DNA of 64,000 nucleotides, taken from contig BTPG01000003.1 of NCBI GenBank assembly GCA_036245525.1, positions 158,751,897 through 158,815,896 on the forward strand, written 5' to 3'. This DNA is from Semisulcospira habei. Taxonomy: Eukaryota > Mollusca > Gastropoda > Semisulcospiridae. The number at the start of each line of letters is the position of its first letter. The first letter of the stretch is position 1. The notes beneath the pieces are model-generated. The model did not search any database, was not told the origin of the DNA, and worked only from the letters and a program-made list of their open reading frames with translations. Shown here in pieces: positions 19,543-30,260 of the stretch. Made by a program: the position numbers and the translations under genes.

Positions 19543-20985
19543 TTATGTCTTATCTGGGGGTGCGGAGTTTTTCCCCCCTTTGTCCTTTGCCTTGGAAGGA
19601 GTCGGAGAAACAGAGGGGGGCCGGCTCCCGGGCCTCCTCTGGTTCTTAGGAGATGAAGGGGGTGGAGCTGCCGCAGCATCGACAACTTCCACTCCCTCCA
19701 TCTGCTCCTCCAATGCAGCATATTTGTTTTGAAGGGGGACATCAGTGTTCCCCTTCTGGGCCCGTGCGCACGGCAGTCCCATAGATTTCTTTGACTTCTG
19801 GTCCTGGGCAGCGTTCCTGCCGCTAGAGTTAGCGGCCTTAGAAGGCTGACCAGAGCCAGAAACCTTTGGTGTTGACAAACTAGCAGGCTTGGGTGGGGCC
19901 TGAGGCTTAGGGGCAGCAGAAGGCGGTGCCACCGGACCGGTAGCGTCCGCCCTCTGCGTTCCCTGGCTCCTCGTCACCACCGGAGGAGGATTACTCTCCA
20001 GGGGTGAGAGGATCCGAGGCTCCGCCCCCAACCAAGAAGTTGGGGTTTGACAAGAGAAGTCTTTGGTGGGGCGCTTGCCTGCCACCGCAGCACTGAAAGT
20101 ATACACAAAGTTGTTATTTGAGTTTGGCGCCGCCTCAGCTGCACCAGGACCGTCAACCAGTTTTTTTGCGTCCGCAAAGGACAGCCCCTTCTCCACACGC
20201 ACCTGCTGAATCCTGCACTCGGAGATCCAACGAGGGCACTTCTTGTCCGAAGCCATATGCGCCCCCTGGCAATTCACACACAGGGGGATGGCTGTGCAGG
20301 ACTCAGCAGAGTGTCCGGGCTTAGTGCAACGGGCGCATAGGGCCTCTGCCTGGCGGCATGTCTTCTGCCCATGGCCATACTTTTGGCACTTAAAGCACCG
20401 AAGGGGGAGAGGGACGTACTTTTTCACTTTTAGGGAGTAGTAACCTCCCCAGATGGTAGTAGGAGCTGTGGGGGTGCCAAACGTCAGGATGATGGTAGGG
20501 AGACGGATCTCCCTACCACCTCGTTTGGAAATGAAGCGCCCGACGTAGGTCACCCCCTGTGACTTAAGGTTCCGTACAAGTTCATCTTCAGACAGTTCGG
20601 CCAATGCTTGATCTTTAATCACTCCTCTAGAGGAATTCATTGTTTTGTGGGGAGTGACCTCCACTGGAGTGTCTCCGATGGAGGAGAGCCTCAGTAGCCC
20701 ATTGGAGTGTGCCCGGGTACGGCACTCTACCAACAAGTCACCAGACCTGAGGCGCTGGGCCTCAGGCCTGCCAACACGGCTCCTGAGGGTCTCCCCCACC
20801 AGGAAAGGGTGCAGCTTGGAAACAGGCTTCTCTTTAACTTTGCTGTGGATAATGAGAAAGCGAGGCCAGACGGCCGAAACCTGAGGCGTCGCTTCCCCAC
20901 AATCAGAGTCGCTATCATTTTCAAGGTCAATGTCAGTGGCTATGTGCCGCTTTGGTGCCAGTTTTGGTTTTTTGATATTTTCCAT
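19543..20985 (-). CDS. LINE B ORF1: Gag-like RNA-binding protein with three zinc knuckles
   Basis: An open frame of 480 residues. Three knuckles follow one another at about residues 196-250: CFKCQKYGHGQKTC, CARCTKPGHSAESC and CVNCQGAHMASDKKC, the first two CX2CX4HX4C. The N-terminal half (VRNLKSQGVTYVGRFISKRG) looks like the RRM-like domain common upstream of knuckles in Jockey/I ORF1 proteins. The C-terminal 200 residues are rich in P, A, S and K. It should coat LINE RNA in the RNP. It ends TAATCATG with ORF2, an arrangement suited to termination-reinitiation. The frame appears intact. Confidence 0.88.
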   Translation of the reverse strand: MENIKKPKLAPKRHIATDIDLENDSDSDCGEATPQVSAVWPRFLIIHSKVKEKPVSKLHPFLVGETLRSRVGRPEAQRLRSGDLLVECRTRAHSNGLLRLSSIGDTPVEVTPHKTMNSSRGVIKDQALAELSEDELVRNLKSQGVTYVGRFISKRGGREIRLPTIILTFGTPTAPTTIWGGYYSLKVKKYVPLPLRCFKCQKYGHGQKTCRQAEALCARCTKPGHSAESCTAIPLCVNCQGAHMASDKKCPRWISECRIQQVRVEKGLSFADAKKLVDGPGAAEAAPNSNNNFVYTFSAAVAGKRPTKDFSCQTPTSWLGAEPRILSPLESNPPPVVTRSQGTQRADATGPVAPPSAAPKPQAPPKPASLSTPKVSGSGQPSKAANSSGRNAAQDQKSKKSMGLPCARAQKGNTDVPLQNKYAALEEQMEGVEVVDAAAAPPPSSPKNQRRPGSRPPSVSPTPSKAKDKGGKNSAPPDKT

Positions 20986-21559
20986 ATTATAGTATGATAG
21001 ATATTCATCCCCCGGGGGTCCCCGCCCACCACCGAGCCCAACAAGGGAAAGTGCAATTGTCGGCGGGTCTCCAGCCGACGCACAATGGAGACTGCCCGAA
21101 AGATATACTCAAGGGGGTAAGCCCGATTGAACCGTTTGAGCCACCGCCTTCTATCACACTGTTGAATACAGGGGAATACTGGCGTAAAGCACCCAATCAG
21201 CATCAGAGGCTATAGCATGGTGCTCCGTATAACAACCCGCATGTCAACAGGGGGATAGGGCTCGACGTGACAAGAGCCGATTGACTAGGCCGGTACGACT
21301 AGCCTCCCGTTTAGGCAGAAGTCAAGGCCAAAGTGGAGTGTTTCAGCCACCAGGATCCTCTTCTCCCCCGACACGGGTCTCCAAGCACGGCAAACACTTG
21401 GGATCCAAAGGACCAAAAGCTCACGCGTATTTTTAAGGACCAATCCAACATGGTAAGCACAGCTCCTTAAAAACCGGACCAGTGAAAAAGACTGAACAAC
21501 ATATCTGCTGACATCAAGTCCTAATCCTGGACAAAGATGGCACCCGTCTGCTAGCCCAC

Positions 21560-22941
21560 TCAGTCAGGGACCGAGTGGACTACCCACCCACGCCACGTGG
21601 AGGCCGGTGCCGGGTAGGCGGCCCACAATGGACGAATAGTGATTGGCTGAGGGGCGGCTGAAGGAAGCCTATTCTTGGCCAAAAAGGAAGGACTAGTGAG
21701 GAGTTGGACAGAGCCGTCGGCCCGTAGTTGCAGGCAAGACGGGTGTACTGAGAGAGCGTGGAGTTTACTCACGCGAGAGACAGTGGCTAGAGCCAGCAAG
21801 AAGCACGTTTTTCGAGTCAAGTCAGAGAACGTGCCAAGTGCAGGGGTTCAAAACGAGCAGTGTCCAGCCATGTTAATACCCACGCGAGATCCCATCGAGG
21901 CAGTAGGGAGTGCGTCACAGGTCGCTGAAGGTCAAAATGAGCCATAAGGTCAGCAAGATCTTTGCAAAAACCGGGATCTGGAAGTCCCGAATGCCGGTAC
22001 GTATCAGCCACCATAGAAAGATATCCCTGAAGGGTGATGGGCACCAGAGACTGATCCTGGAAGAGCCACAGAAAGAATTCAGCTAGCTGAGGCATAGTCA
22101 AATCGGTGGGGGAAAGGTGTCGAGTACCGCACCAAGACTGGAAAACCCTCCATTTTCCCTCAAACTTTCCTGGTGGAAGGGCGTCGAGCTGAAGCGATAG
22201 CCGCCACCGCTGCATCCGAGAAACTTTGCGCTGTGAGGGCACACCACACAACCTCCAGGTGTGTAAGAGAAGGTTCTCCGGGCAAGGATGAAAAAGATCT
22301 CGTTGAGGCTGCTTCAGCATCATGCATGGCATTGGAAGCCGGAGCGGTGGATCCATGGCGAAACTCAGGAGATCTGTGGTCCAGCTCTTGTTCCAAGAGA
22401 ATGGGGCAACCAAGAACAGTACCGTGTTGCAGCCTCGGAGCTTGAAGAGAATCTTGGGTAGCAGTACCGAGGGAGGGTATGCGTAGGCCAGGAGACCCTC
22501 CCAAGGAATGAAGAGAGCGTCTACCACCCATGCAAGCGGGTCGGGGAATGGAGAGACGAAGAGGGGAAGTTGTGCATTCCACCGCATCGCGAACAGGTCG
22601 ATCATGGGTGTCTCCCAGTGGACACAAATCATGCAAAAAAGGTCGGGACAGGGAGTCCACTCGGTATGGCGAAGTTGGTCCAGACGGGACAGAGAATCCG
22701 CCAACACATTCAGCCGTCCCAGAATGTGACGCGCCTGCAGTAAGATGTCCCGATCCCGGCACCACACGAGGAGCTGGAACAGAAGGGTGCACAGAGAGGG
22801 AGAACGCATCCCGCCCTGCTTCTGAATATACGCCACAACAGTCGAGTTGTCGGAGAGGACTAAGACCGCCTGGTGTGACACGTGTGTCTCCCAGGCGATG
22901 AGAGCGAGCCGAACCGCCCTCAACTCCAACCAGTTGATGTG
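21560..22941 (-). pseudogene. RNase H and tyrosine recombinase N-terminal half of DIRS E1
   Basis: The frame 22950-21817 gives RNase H: INWLELRAVRLALIAWETH, VLVLSDNSTVVAYIQKQGG and RHILGRLNVLADSLSR. Then come the YR N-terminal SAM-like region (LAEFFLWLFQDQSLVPITLQ, GYLSMVADTYRHSGL) and core start (RWDLAWVLTWLDTARFE). A frameshift near 21820 moves the continuation (TRKTCFLLALATVSRVSKLH) to another frame up to the LINE B insertion. Family knowledge predicts separate overlapping RT/RH and YR frames; here they look merged, which may itself reflect decay. Confidence 0.8.
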
Positions 22942-22955
22942 TTTGCCCAATACAT

Positions 22956-25153
22956 TACTTACTTACTTACGCCTGTCACCCCTACCCGGGTATAGGCCGT
23001 CGACGAGAGACCTCCAGCAACTCCTGTCCTGTGCTTCTCCTTCGATTCTACTCCAGGTGGTTCCCAGTCTCTTGATGTCTGCTTGGAGGTCTCGACGCCA
23101 GGAGTTTCTCGGCCTACCTCTTTTCCTCTTTCCCTGGGGGTTCCATGACAATGCCTGCCTAGTGATACTGGAAGCTGGCTTTCTCAGACTGTGACCGATC
23201 CATCCCCATCTTCTTCGCCCAATTTCATTCTCTGCTGTTATCTGCTCTGTTCTCTCCCAGAGTCTGACGTTGCTGATCTTCTCTGGCCAGTGGATTTTCA
23301 AAATTCTTCTAAGGCAACTGTTCATGAAGGTCTGTACTCTGTTGACTGTGGTTTTTGTCAATCTCCGTGTCTCTGCTCCATATAGGAGAACTGCTTTTAC
23401 ATTGGAGTTGAAAATCCGGACTTTGGTGTGTTGTGACAGCTCTCTGGAACTCCACACTTTTTTCAACTGGAGAAAGGCTGCTCTGGCTTTACCGATTCGT
23501 GCTCTGACATCTGCATCAGTGCCGCCTTTTTTGTCTATGATGCTCCCGAGATAGGTGAAGGACTCCACCTCCTCCAACGGGGTGCCAGCAAGCAAGACTG
23601 GTTCTTCCCTGGTTGCGTTCAGCCTCATTGTCTTTGTTTTCTGTTTGTGAATGGTGAGGCCCACTTGGGACGAGATGTCAGCAAGCCTCGTGGTCTTGTC
23701 CTGCATTTGTTGATGAGTGTAGGACAGTAATGCCAAGTCGTCTGCAAAATCGAGGTCGTCAAGCTGTGTCCACAGTATTCCACTTCGTCTGTGCTCTGTG
23801 GTCATCTTCCAGTAGGAAGAGGAACGGAGACAGCAGACATCCCTGCCTGACACCAGTTCTGACCTGGAGCTCTCTGGTGAACTGCCCTTCGTGGATCACG
23901 CGACATGTCATGCCATCATAGCTGCTCTTGATCAGGCGGACGAGCTTTGTGGGTACACCGTAGTGTCGTAGGAGTTTCCACAGAGTCTCTCGGTCCACGC
24001 TGTCAAATGCTTTCTCATAATCCACGAAGTTGACGTACAGCGGGGAGCTCCACTCCAGAGACTGTTCCACGATGATGCGGAGAGTGGCGATCTGGTCTGT
24101 ACATGATCGGTTCTTCCTGAATCCTGCTTGCTGGTCTCTCAGCTGGGGGTCAACGGAGCTCTTCATTCTCTCTAGGATGATCCTGTTGAAGACCTTTCCT
24201 GGTACTGACAGCAAGGTGATTCCTCTGTAGTTGGAACACTTGCTGAGGTCGCCTTTCTTGGGAAGCTTGATTAGGTACCCCTCCTTCCAGTCAGCTGGCA
24301 TCACCTCCTCTTCCCAGATCTTTCCAAACAGTGGGTACAGCATCTCAACTGTTGTCTCTAGGTCTGCTTTCAGAGACTCCGCTGGGATGCCATCTGGCCC
24401 TGCTGCTTTGCCATTCTTCAAAAATGCCACTGCTTTTCTGATCTCTTCCCGGCTGGGTCTGTCACAGCTGATGGGTAGGTCGGTCTCTGCCGGCTGGATG
24501 TCGGGGGGGTCGGGTGGGCTAGGTCTGTTCAGTAACTCTTCAAAATACTCGGCCCATCTGTCGAGTTGGTCTGCTCTGTCTGCAATAGGCTTGCCTTCTT
24601 TGTCTTTTACTGGTCTTTCTGTATGGCCATACTTACCCGACAATCTTCTGGTAATGTCGTAGAGCTGTTTCATGTTGCCGCTGCCTGCTGCCTTTTCTGC
24701 CTCTGCTGCCAGGCTGTCTGTGTAGGCCCTCTTGTCTGCCCTGATACTCCTCTTCACCTCGCGGTTGGCTTCCGAGTATTCCCCCTGTGCCCTTACTTTG
24801 GCTGCTCTCGTGCGACTGTTGTTGACCGCTGCTTTCTTCTGCTTCCTCGCTTCTATCTTCTTCAAGGTCTGTGCCGACAGCCAGTCCTTGTGGTGGTGTT
24901 TCCTGAACCCTACAGTGTCTTTGCAGGTTGAGTTCAGTGCCTCTCTAACTGCCTTCCACTGCTGCTCTGTGGTGACCGCCTCCTCTTCATTTACTAGCTC
25001 CTGTAGCGCTTGAAACCGGTTGGACAGCACCAGTTTGAACTCTTCTCTAACTCCAGTTTCTCTCAGGAGGCCTACATTATAGCGCTGTCTTCTTGTTGTC
25101 TCTGTGCGGCTTTTCTTTAGCTTGAGCTTCATTCTTAAGGTAAGCAGATGGTG
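22956..25153 (-). pseudogene. RTE-like LINE family A, copy A1 (5'-truncated)
   Basis: Flanked by a perfect 15-bp duplication, GTTTGCCCAATACAT (22941-22955 and 25154-25168). It encodes the end of the endonuclease and the whole RT: NYRGITLLSVPGKVFNRIIL, VDYEKAFDSVDRETLW, VRTGVRQGCLLSPFLFLL and LDFADDLALLS. The 3' tail is a GTAA repeat (TTACTTACTTACG on the plus strand). Compared with 60600-60680, about 17 bases (CCATAGACTGGGTCATG) are missing near 23815, shifting the frame just before the FADD box. The family resembles sequences often annotated as craniofacial development protein 2-like; clade assignment to RTE is tentative. Confidence 0.88.
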
Positions 25154-25168
25154 GTTTGCCCAATACAT

Positions 25169-26055
25169 CCTGTGGCCAAAAGCCCGCTGTCTCGTGGAAG
25201 TCCGGGAGGAGGAGCGCCCCCCAACCAGAGAGACTGGCATCCATGCAGAACAACAGGTAGGGTAGCAGGGATGCTAGGGGAACTCCTGACGCCAACCAAG
25301 AGGGGTCTGTCCACCGGAGGATATGGACGGGCCAGGGAAGACACAGGTATGCGGGCTTCTAAATCCCCCGAAGACGGTCGCCAGAGGAGAAGTAGACGAA
25401 GTTGAAGCGGTCGTGAGTAGAACCGACCGAGAGGAAGTAAGTCCGCGGCAGCGCTCATGAGGCCTAACAACTGCAACCACATCCACGCTGGAGCAGCCAT
25501 GGCACGATACATCTGCAGAGCCAATGTCGCCAACTTCTCGATCCGCGCCTGAGGAAGTCGTACCAGGTTCAAGTCGGTCCGAAAATCCATACCCAGATGA
25601 ATAAAGCTGCGGGACGGTAAGAGGTCCGACTTGCCGAAGTTGACCAGGAAGCCAAGATGGTGAAGAAGGAAGAGTAGCGCGTCCCTGTCGGTGTACAAGC
25701 GAGACTCGACCTGATTTTGGAGCAGCAGATCGTCGAGGTAGTGCGAGGTCAGACTGAGAGAGGACCGCCGAGCGTGTGCGACCACTGCATCCATGATCCT
25801 GGTGAAGACCGAGGGACTGATGTTTAGACCGAATGGTATGGCCCGGAACTGATAAACCACCCTGCGGAAGGCGAAGCGCAGGTAACGGCGAGCCGAAGGA
25901 TGCATGAGCACATAATGCATCGCCCAGATCGAGACTGACAGCGAAATCCATGGGCCTGACCGCGCACGGCTGTGCAGAACCACACTTTTAGTTAGGAGCG
26001 GCCGGGGGCCACTGAGTGCAAGATAAGCCATCTGTGGCAAGGCCGGGCTAGTCAT
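25169..26055 (-). pseudogene. Reverse transcriptase of DIRS E1
   Basis: The open frame 26055-25135 (its last bases are in LINE A1) has YLRFAFRRVVYQFRAIPFGL, NISPSVFTRIMDAVVAHARR, the active site SHYLDDLLLQ (YLDD) and the downstream FLVNFGKSDLLPS, ordered as RT motifs B to E of DIRS elements. The fingers region with the first aspartate motif is largely missing or in another frame upstream of 26000. An alternative frame at 25295-25169 gives CMDASLSGWGALL, the RNase H start. It reads through the LINE A1 target duplication into GKHINWLELRAV, so it was one frame before the insertion. Confidence 0.85.
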
Positions 26056-26059
26056 TAGC

Positions 26060-27680
26060 GCGCGCCTCTTCAGGCAGAGTGACAGAGCTGTTCATGGTCC
26101 TAGAGAGGAGTGCTCTTTCATTACGCTACGCTATGTGTACGTGCCGACAGCCGCATTCCGGCGCTCGGCAGCGGAAACGCTTAAAAGTGTTAGTAACTGA
26201 ACATTCACAAAATGCTTTTTTTTTCGCAAGAATGTCATTATCACATGAGTGCAGATTTGTAGCTGATAAAATTTGCTTTCTTTTCATACTAAACATGCCC
26301 ATGCTGATTACTACCAGTACTCCTTCAAGAGCAGTTACATTTCAGATTTGCAATACAATGAACATGTACTGACACAAAAAAGCACTAACTTTCAAGCTCA
26401 ATCTGTTGTGCATCTAAGTTTTCTGTGGGATGAAAAGTTGATGTATCTACACAGCATTCTAGCCTCTACTGTTATCACTTACTAGAATTCTTGTTTCTTT
26501 CCTGCTAGAGCAACACTAGCGTCAGAAAGCACTCCACTGCTGTGAAGCTGGTAAGCTGGTAATCCGTTAGGTCCATCAAGACGATCAAAACAAACATGCT
26601 GATCACAGCAGTGTTTATGCAGTACACTTGGGTTTACACAGTAAATTCATAACCACTAACACAACAGGTCTTAAGCACATCACACTGGTTCCTTTATATT
26701 AACACCAGAACAGAGAATGAATGTTCAAACCAACTCGGTACTGTGAGGCTCAGATAATTTACCAGCCATGTTTAGTCACACACAAACACGGTACCTGTCT
26801 TTATCCTCGGATTGCACTCTGAAAAAAAACGTAACTGGAATAATACCACCAACACAGGAACCAGCACAAAACAGTACACAAGTGTGTCAAACGGTTCTAT
26901 GTAGAAAATCTTGAAAGAGGAGATAGAGAACATTAAACACAGGCATAACCACCACACATCAGCAGTCCGTTACAGAGATTAGAGAAGGAATAGCTGATAT
27001 CAGACTGTGACCTACATAAGCCTGCGCGCTGCCGGAGTCGGCTGCAGCAAGCATTTGGCTGGCTAAACTAAAGAGTGGAAAATCCAGCGTTCTGCACAGC
27101 CGTGCGCGGCACGGAGAGCTCTTGTAATATCTTGAAATCCAAATCCAGTCGAAAACCGGTGTATTCAACGCAGTACGGCCGTTGGCTGACCGGCATACGG
27201 CAAAAGGTAGCTGTCGTCGCCTAGGAGTGGTCCCCCACGTCTGCCGCCGGGTACTCCGATTCATAGAGGCGTGCACGAGACCCAACAAAGGCCTTGAGGG
27301 GGGATGTTCATTTATTAGTTAAATTTTAATGTCCCTATGGCATCAGAGATGATCAGGGACTAGCTGGTGAACTGTGGGTTGTACCATAGCAGTAATGCTA
27401 CAAGGTCTCACTAACCGGAAAGAGGAAATATATGTATGAATTATTTTATTTTATTTTATTTATTTTTTTTGTTGCTATATGTCAGTTCGAGGCCCAGGGC
27501 CTATAGTATGTACCAATCCGATAAGTCGGGAAAGGTGTAGCAATCTAATATTGCGTTTGGCCCAGGGCCTACCAGACGCAGCGAGGTGAAAAATAGAGTA
27601 AAATGAGAGTAAGAACCAACAACGCTCCTATGCTGTGGGGGGACATTTATTCATACAATATATAAGAAAGGGTTAAAATT
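26060..27680. other. Uncharacterised part of DIRS E1, no supported gene
   Basis: No RT, Gag or transposase similarity is readable between the RT and the GC-rich 5' part. The stretch 26180-26960 is AT-rich and differs in base composition from the GC-rich flanks, suggesting an unidentified inserted element. A run of ATTTT units at 27440-27470 is followed by a segment in which the phrase GGCCCAGGGCCTA occurs twice (27491 and 27559), which may be a SINE-like insertion. Confidence 0.4.
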
Positions 27681-27689
27681 GCAGGACCA

Positions 27690-29899
27690 CGGTTAAAATG
27701 TCATTCTCATATTAATGGGGACCGAGCTCACAAGCCTGTTATCCATAGGTGGCGAGGCACGTATAGGCCCATTCCTAGCTGGTAGATGCGGGTCGGAGCT
27801 CTCAGTGTAAGACGGGATGGAAGGCGGGAGAAAAGTGCGGGGATCACGGCGGCAGTTGGTCCGCATGAGTGTATGACCCCGAAGGGGTATGTCCTGAGGA
27901 GGGCTATCCAACCTGAGTGGTGAGACGGACGCCTAGATGACGTACCCTATGTAATATGTGTCCGCGGAGACTGGCTTCCAGCCAGGGCACAAGGAGACAG
28001 TGGGAGCCCCAAGGCGCTGAGCAACAAGTCGTGATGTGACGACATATGGCGACGCGGTAGCGTAAAGACGCAAATATGTAATATCACGCCTGGCTAGCCT
28101 GGAGCCGCGCCAGGGACAGCCGGGGGCCAATGTCTCCTCCCCAAAAGGAGATGGGGGTATCTCCGCGAGAAACCCGTCTTCAAAGGCCGGGTGCGCGGGG
28201 CTGGCTGTGAAAGACGCCCGAGGGAGCGGGGCGTAAGATCTCACCCGGAAGAGCAGAAGATGAAAAAGGAGAAGACTGACGCCTCACAGGGGAGGGACTG
28301 TGTCGTCCGTTCTCATGAAGTGGTCGGCGGTGCGCACCGTGGCGCAAAGAAACCCGTGAACGGGACTGCTCCCGTCCCGGGACACAAAGATCTCGGCTGT
28401 GGCGCAGAGGGGAAGGCGGAACAGTAGGACGCACATCAACCCGTCTGATAGGGGAGCGCCGCGGCCGACGCGAGACCAAAGAAGCACAAGGAACAGGGTG
28501 GCCATGTTCCGTCCGATTCCGAGGGCGACCACGCAATTGAATGTCCCGGGAGGAAGGAGACCAGGGTGAAGCCATCAGACAAGAGTGGAGAGATCATCGC
28601 CGAGAGGGCTGATCGTCCGATCGATGGACGCGCTGTGACCGGCTCCGAGGTGGGGCGGAAGGAGACACATGAAGCCCCGCAGCGCCGTGTAGTCGTGATG
28701 TGACGACCTATGATGACGCCGAGGCACAAAGGTGCAGGTGGGCAAGGCCACACCTGGCTGGTCGGTAACCGTGCCAGGGCCGGTGTCTCATCCCCCGAGG
28801 GAGAGGGGGAAGTCGCCGCGAGGGACCCGTCTCCGTAGAGCGGGTGCGCGGGACAGACATGAAACTGCGCACCATAGAGCAGGAGCGCATTGAATCGTAA
28901 AGGAACATACCTCCCACAGCAGTAGGGACAGCGTCCATCGCCTTGGCCGGGGGGAAAATGGCCACGAGGGACCTGTCTCCGTAGAGCGGGTGCACGGGAC
29001 AGACATGAAACTGCGAACCATAGAGCAGGAGCACATTGAACCGTAAAGCAACATACCTCCCACAGCAGGAGGGACAGCGTCCGTTGCCTTGGCCGGGGGG
29101 AAAAATGGCCGCGAGGGACTCGTCTCCGTAGAGTGGGTGCGCGGGACAGACATGAAACTGCGCACCATAGAGCAGGAGCGCATTGAATTGTAAAGGAACA
29201 TACCCTCCACAGCAGAAGGGACAGCATCCGTTGCCTTGGCCAGGGGGAAAAATGGCCGCGAGGGACCTGTCTCCATAGAGCGGGTGCGCTGGACAGACAT
29301 GAAACTGCGCTCCATAGAGCAGGAGCGCCTTGAATCATAAAGGAACTTACCGGTGATCGGGAGCGCGGTGTGAGGGAGCGACCAGAATCAGGGGACCGAG
29401 AGCACCGAGACAAACCGTTGAACGCGGTGAGTTGGTAGGGGCCGGTGGAACGGGTGCCGCAGTGGAAAGGACGGGGCGCTTGCGACGATAGAAACTCCGA
29501 AGTTGGGACCAATGGTCCTCTTCCCAAAAGGCGCAAGGAGCACAGGGATGATCCGACGCGCAGCCCGAGCAAGGAAGGCAGCGTAGATGTAAATCGCTGG
29601 GCCACTGGGAGTTGCCGCAGGCGGGGCAAGTGTGAAGCTAGGGACTGCAACAAGGAATGGAAACATAAGAGAACCGCGCGTGACCCGGGGCCATGTTTCC
29701 AAGGACACGACCATTGTAACCGACTGTCGGAGACGAAGTCGAAAAGAATGGTCAAAACGCCGTAATTCCACGGAAATTGCCCCAGTAGGCTTGCAATCGC
29801 CGGGCGAGACAATGTACGAGGCCTGACCCGGCCATCGTAAGAATATCGAAACCGAAAAAACGAAGGAAGGAGAAGAAGAAACGCGGAGACTGAAAACAA
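27690..29899 (-). pseudogene. GC-rich 5' coding region of DIRS E1 (possible Gag-like ORF)
   Basis: The longest minus-strand frame, 29899-28436, is open for 487 codons, but its composition is dominated by the tandem array at 28790-29340 and it has no recognised motif. Overlapping frames at 28575-28180 are rich in Arg, Pro and Ser. DIRS elements carry a poorly conserved Gag-like ORF in this position, so the location fits, but I cannot confirm which frame was used. Confidence 0.35.
28790..29340. repeat. Tandem repeat, about 146-bp unit, four copies, in DIRS E1
   Basis: The unit contains GCGAGGGACCTGTCTCCGTA, GGACAGACATGAAACTGCGC and CATAGAGCAGGAGCGCATTG and ends TTGCCTTGGCCGGGGGG. Copies start at about 28814, 28960, 29107 and 29253. 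Unit length is close to a multiple of three, so several frames stay open through it. Confidence 0.85.
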
Positions 29900-30260
29900 C
29901 TGAACGGAACAAAATGGAGCTAATAATAGAACTGGTAATAACGGACTCTCGCGAGATTGAGAAGGGAGGCTATCCGGAGGATAGGGAGGCCACTCAGGGG
30001 ATTGGGTAGCTGCTTGCTAGAGTTACGTCACTGGTTGTGTAGCAACACACAACAATTTTGGAGGCTGAAATTGACAGGCTAAGTATGTCCTATCAGTAAT
30101 ACCATCGGTAACGTTTTTGAAGAAACAAATGGCATTTTTCACATATTTACCAATCTATTGTGACCCTTGACCTTTTTTAGGGGTCATCCACATTAGCATG
30201 CATAGATAGATCTTACAATCAGGTATCTCTGTACTAAGTTTGGGTTTGAAGTTGAAAATA

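Larger units (their letters stand above)
15647..21619 (-). mobile_element. Nimb/I-type LINE (family B), nearly full length
   Basis: A 5.97-kb element is flanked by a perfect 12-bp target duplication, GGCCCACAATGG, at 15635-15646 and 21620-21631. It has a 5' UTR (20986-21619), ORF1 with three CCHC knuckles, ORF2 with endonuclease, RT and RNase H, and a 3' UTR ending in a TTAG-repeat tail (TTAGTTAGTTAGTT on the plus strand at 15647). RNase H in a LINE with this layout places it in the I superfamily, probably the Nimb clade. It interrupts the DIRS E1 recombinase, so it is younger. Confidence 0.9.
14730..30129 (-). mobile_element. DIRS-type retroelement E1 with two nested LINEs
   Basis: It has inverted terminal repeats (14745-14970 against 29935-30115, sharing TTACCGATGGTATTACTGAT) and an ICR at 14985-15112 that fuses copies of both outer ends. 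Coding on the minus strand runs RT (26055-25169), RNase H and YR (22950-21632, then 15643-15203). A Nimb-type LINE (15647-21619) splits the YR and an RTE-like LINE copy (22956-25153) splits RT from RNase H; removing each restores collinear coding. Without them the element is about 7.2 kb. It lies in GANP intron 4 in sense orientation, inside a CCTTGACC repeat, without target duplication. Confidence 0.9.

Noticed and set aside
24231..24931. Plus-strand frames of 100-140 codons opposite LINE A, conserved in all copies (also at 40121-40552, 48026-48391, 59795-60226)
   Set aside because: They recur only because the LINE copies are similar. They are antisense to the RT and have no independent features, such as a distinct codon pattern or domain.
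28790..29340. CRISPR-like array
   Set aside because: Units of 146 bases are similar throughout, with no short repeat and unique spacer structure. The DNA is eukaryotic.
28436..29899. 487-codon minus-strand frame as a host gene
   Set aside because: It lies wholly inside DIRS E1, its length comes from a 146-bp tandem array, and it has no recognised domain. Kept only as possible Gag-like region.
14730..30129. Endogenous virus or LTR retrotransposon
   Set aside because: There are no direct LTRs, integrase, protease or envelope. The inverted ends, ICR and tyrosine recombinase point to DIRS.
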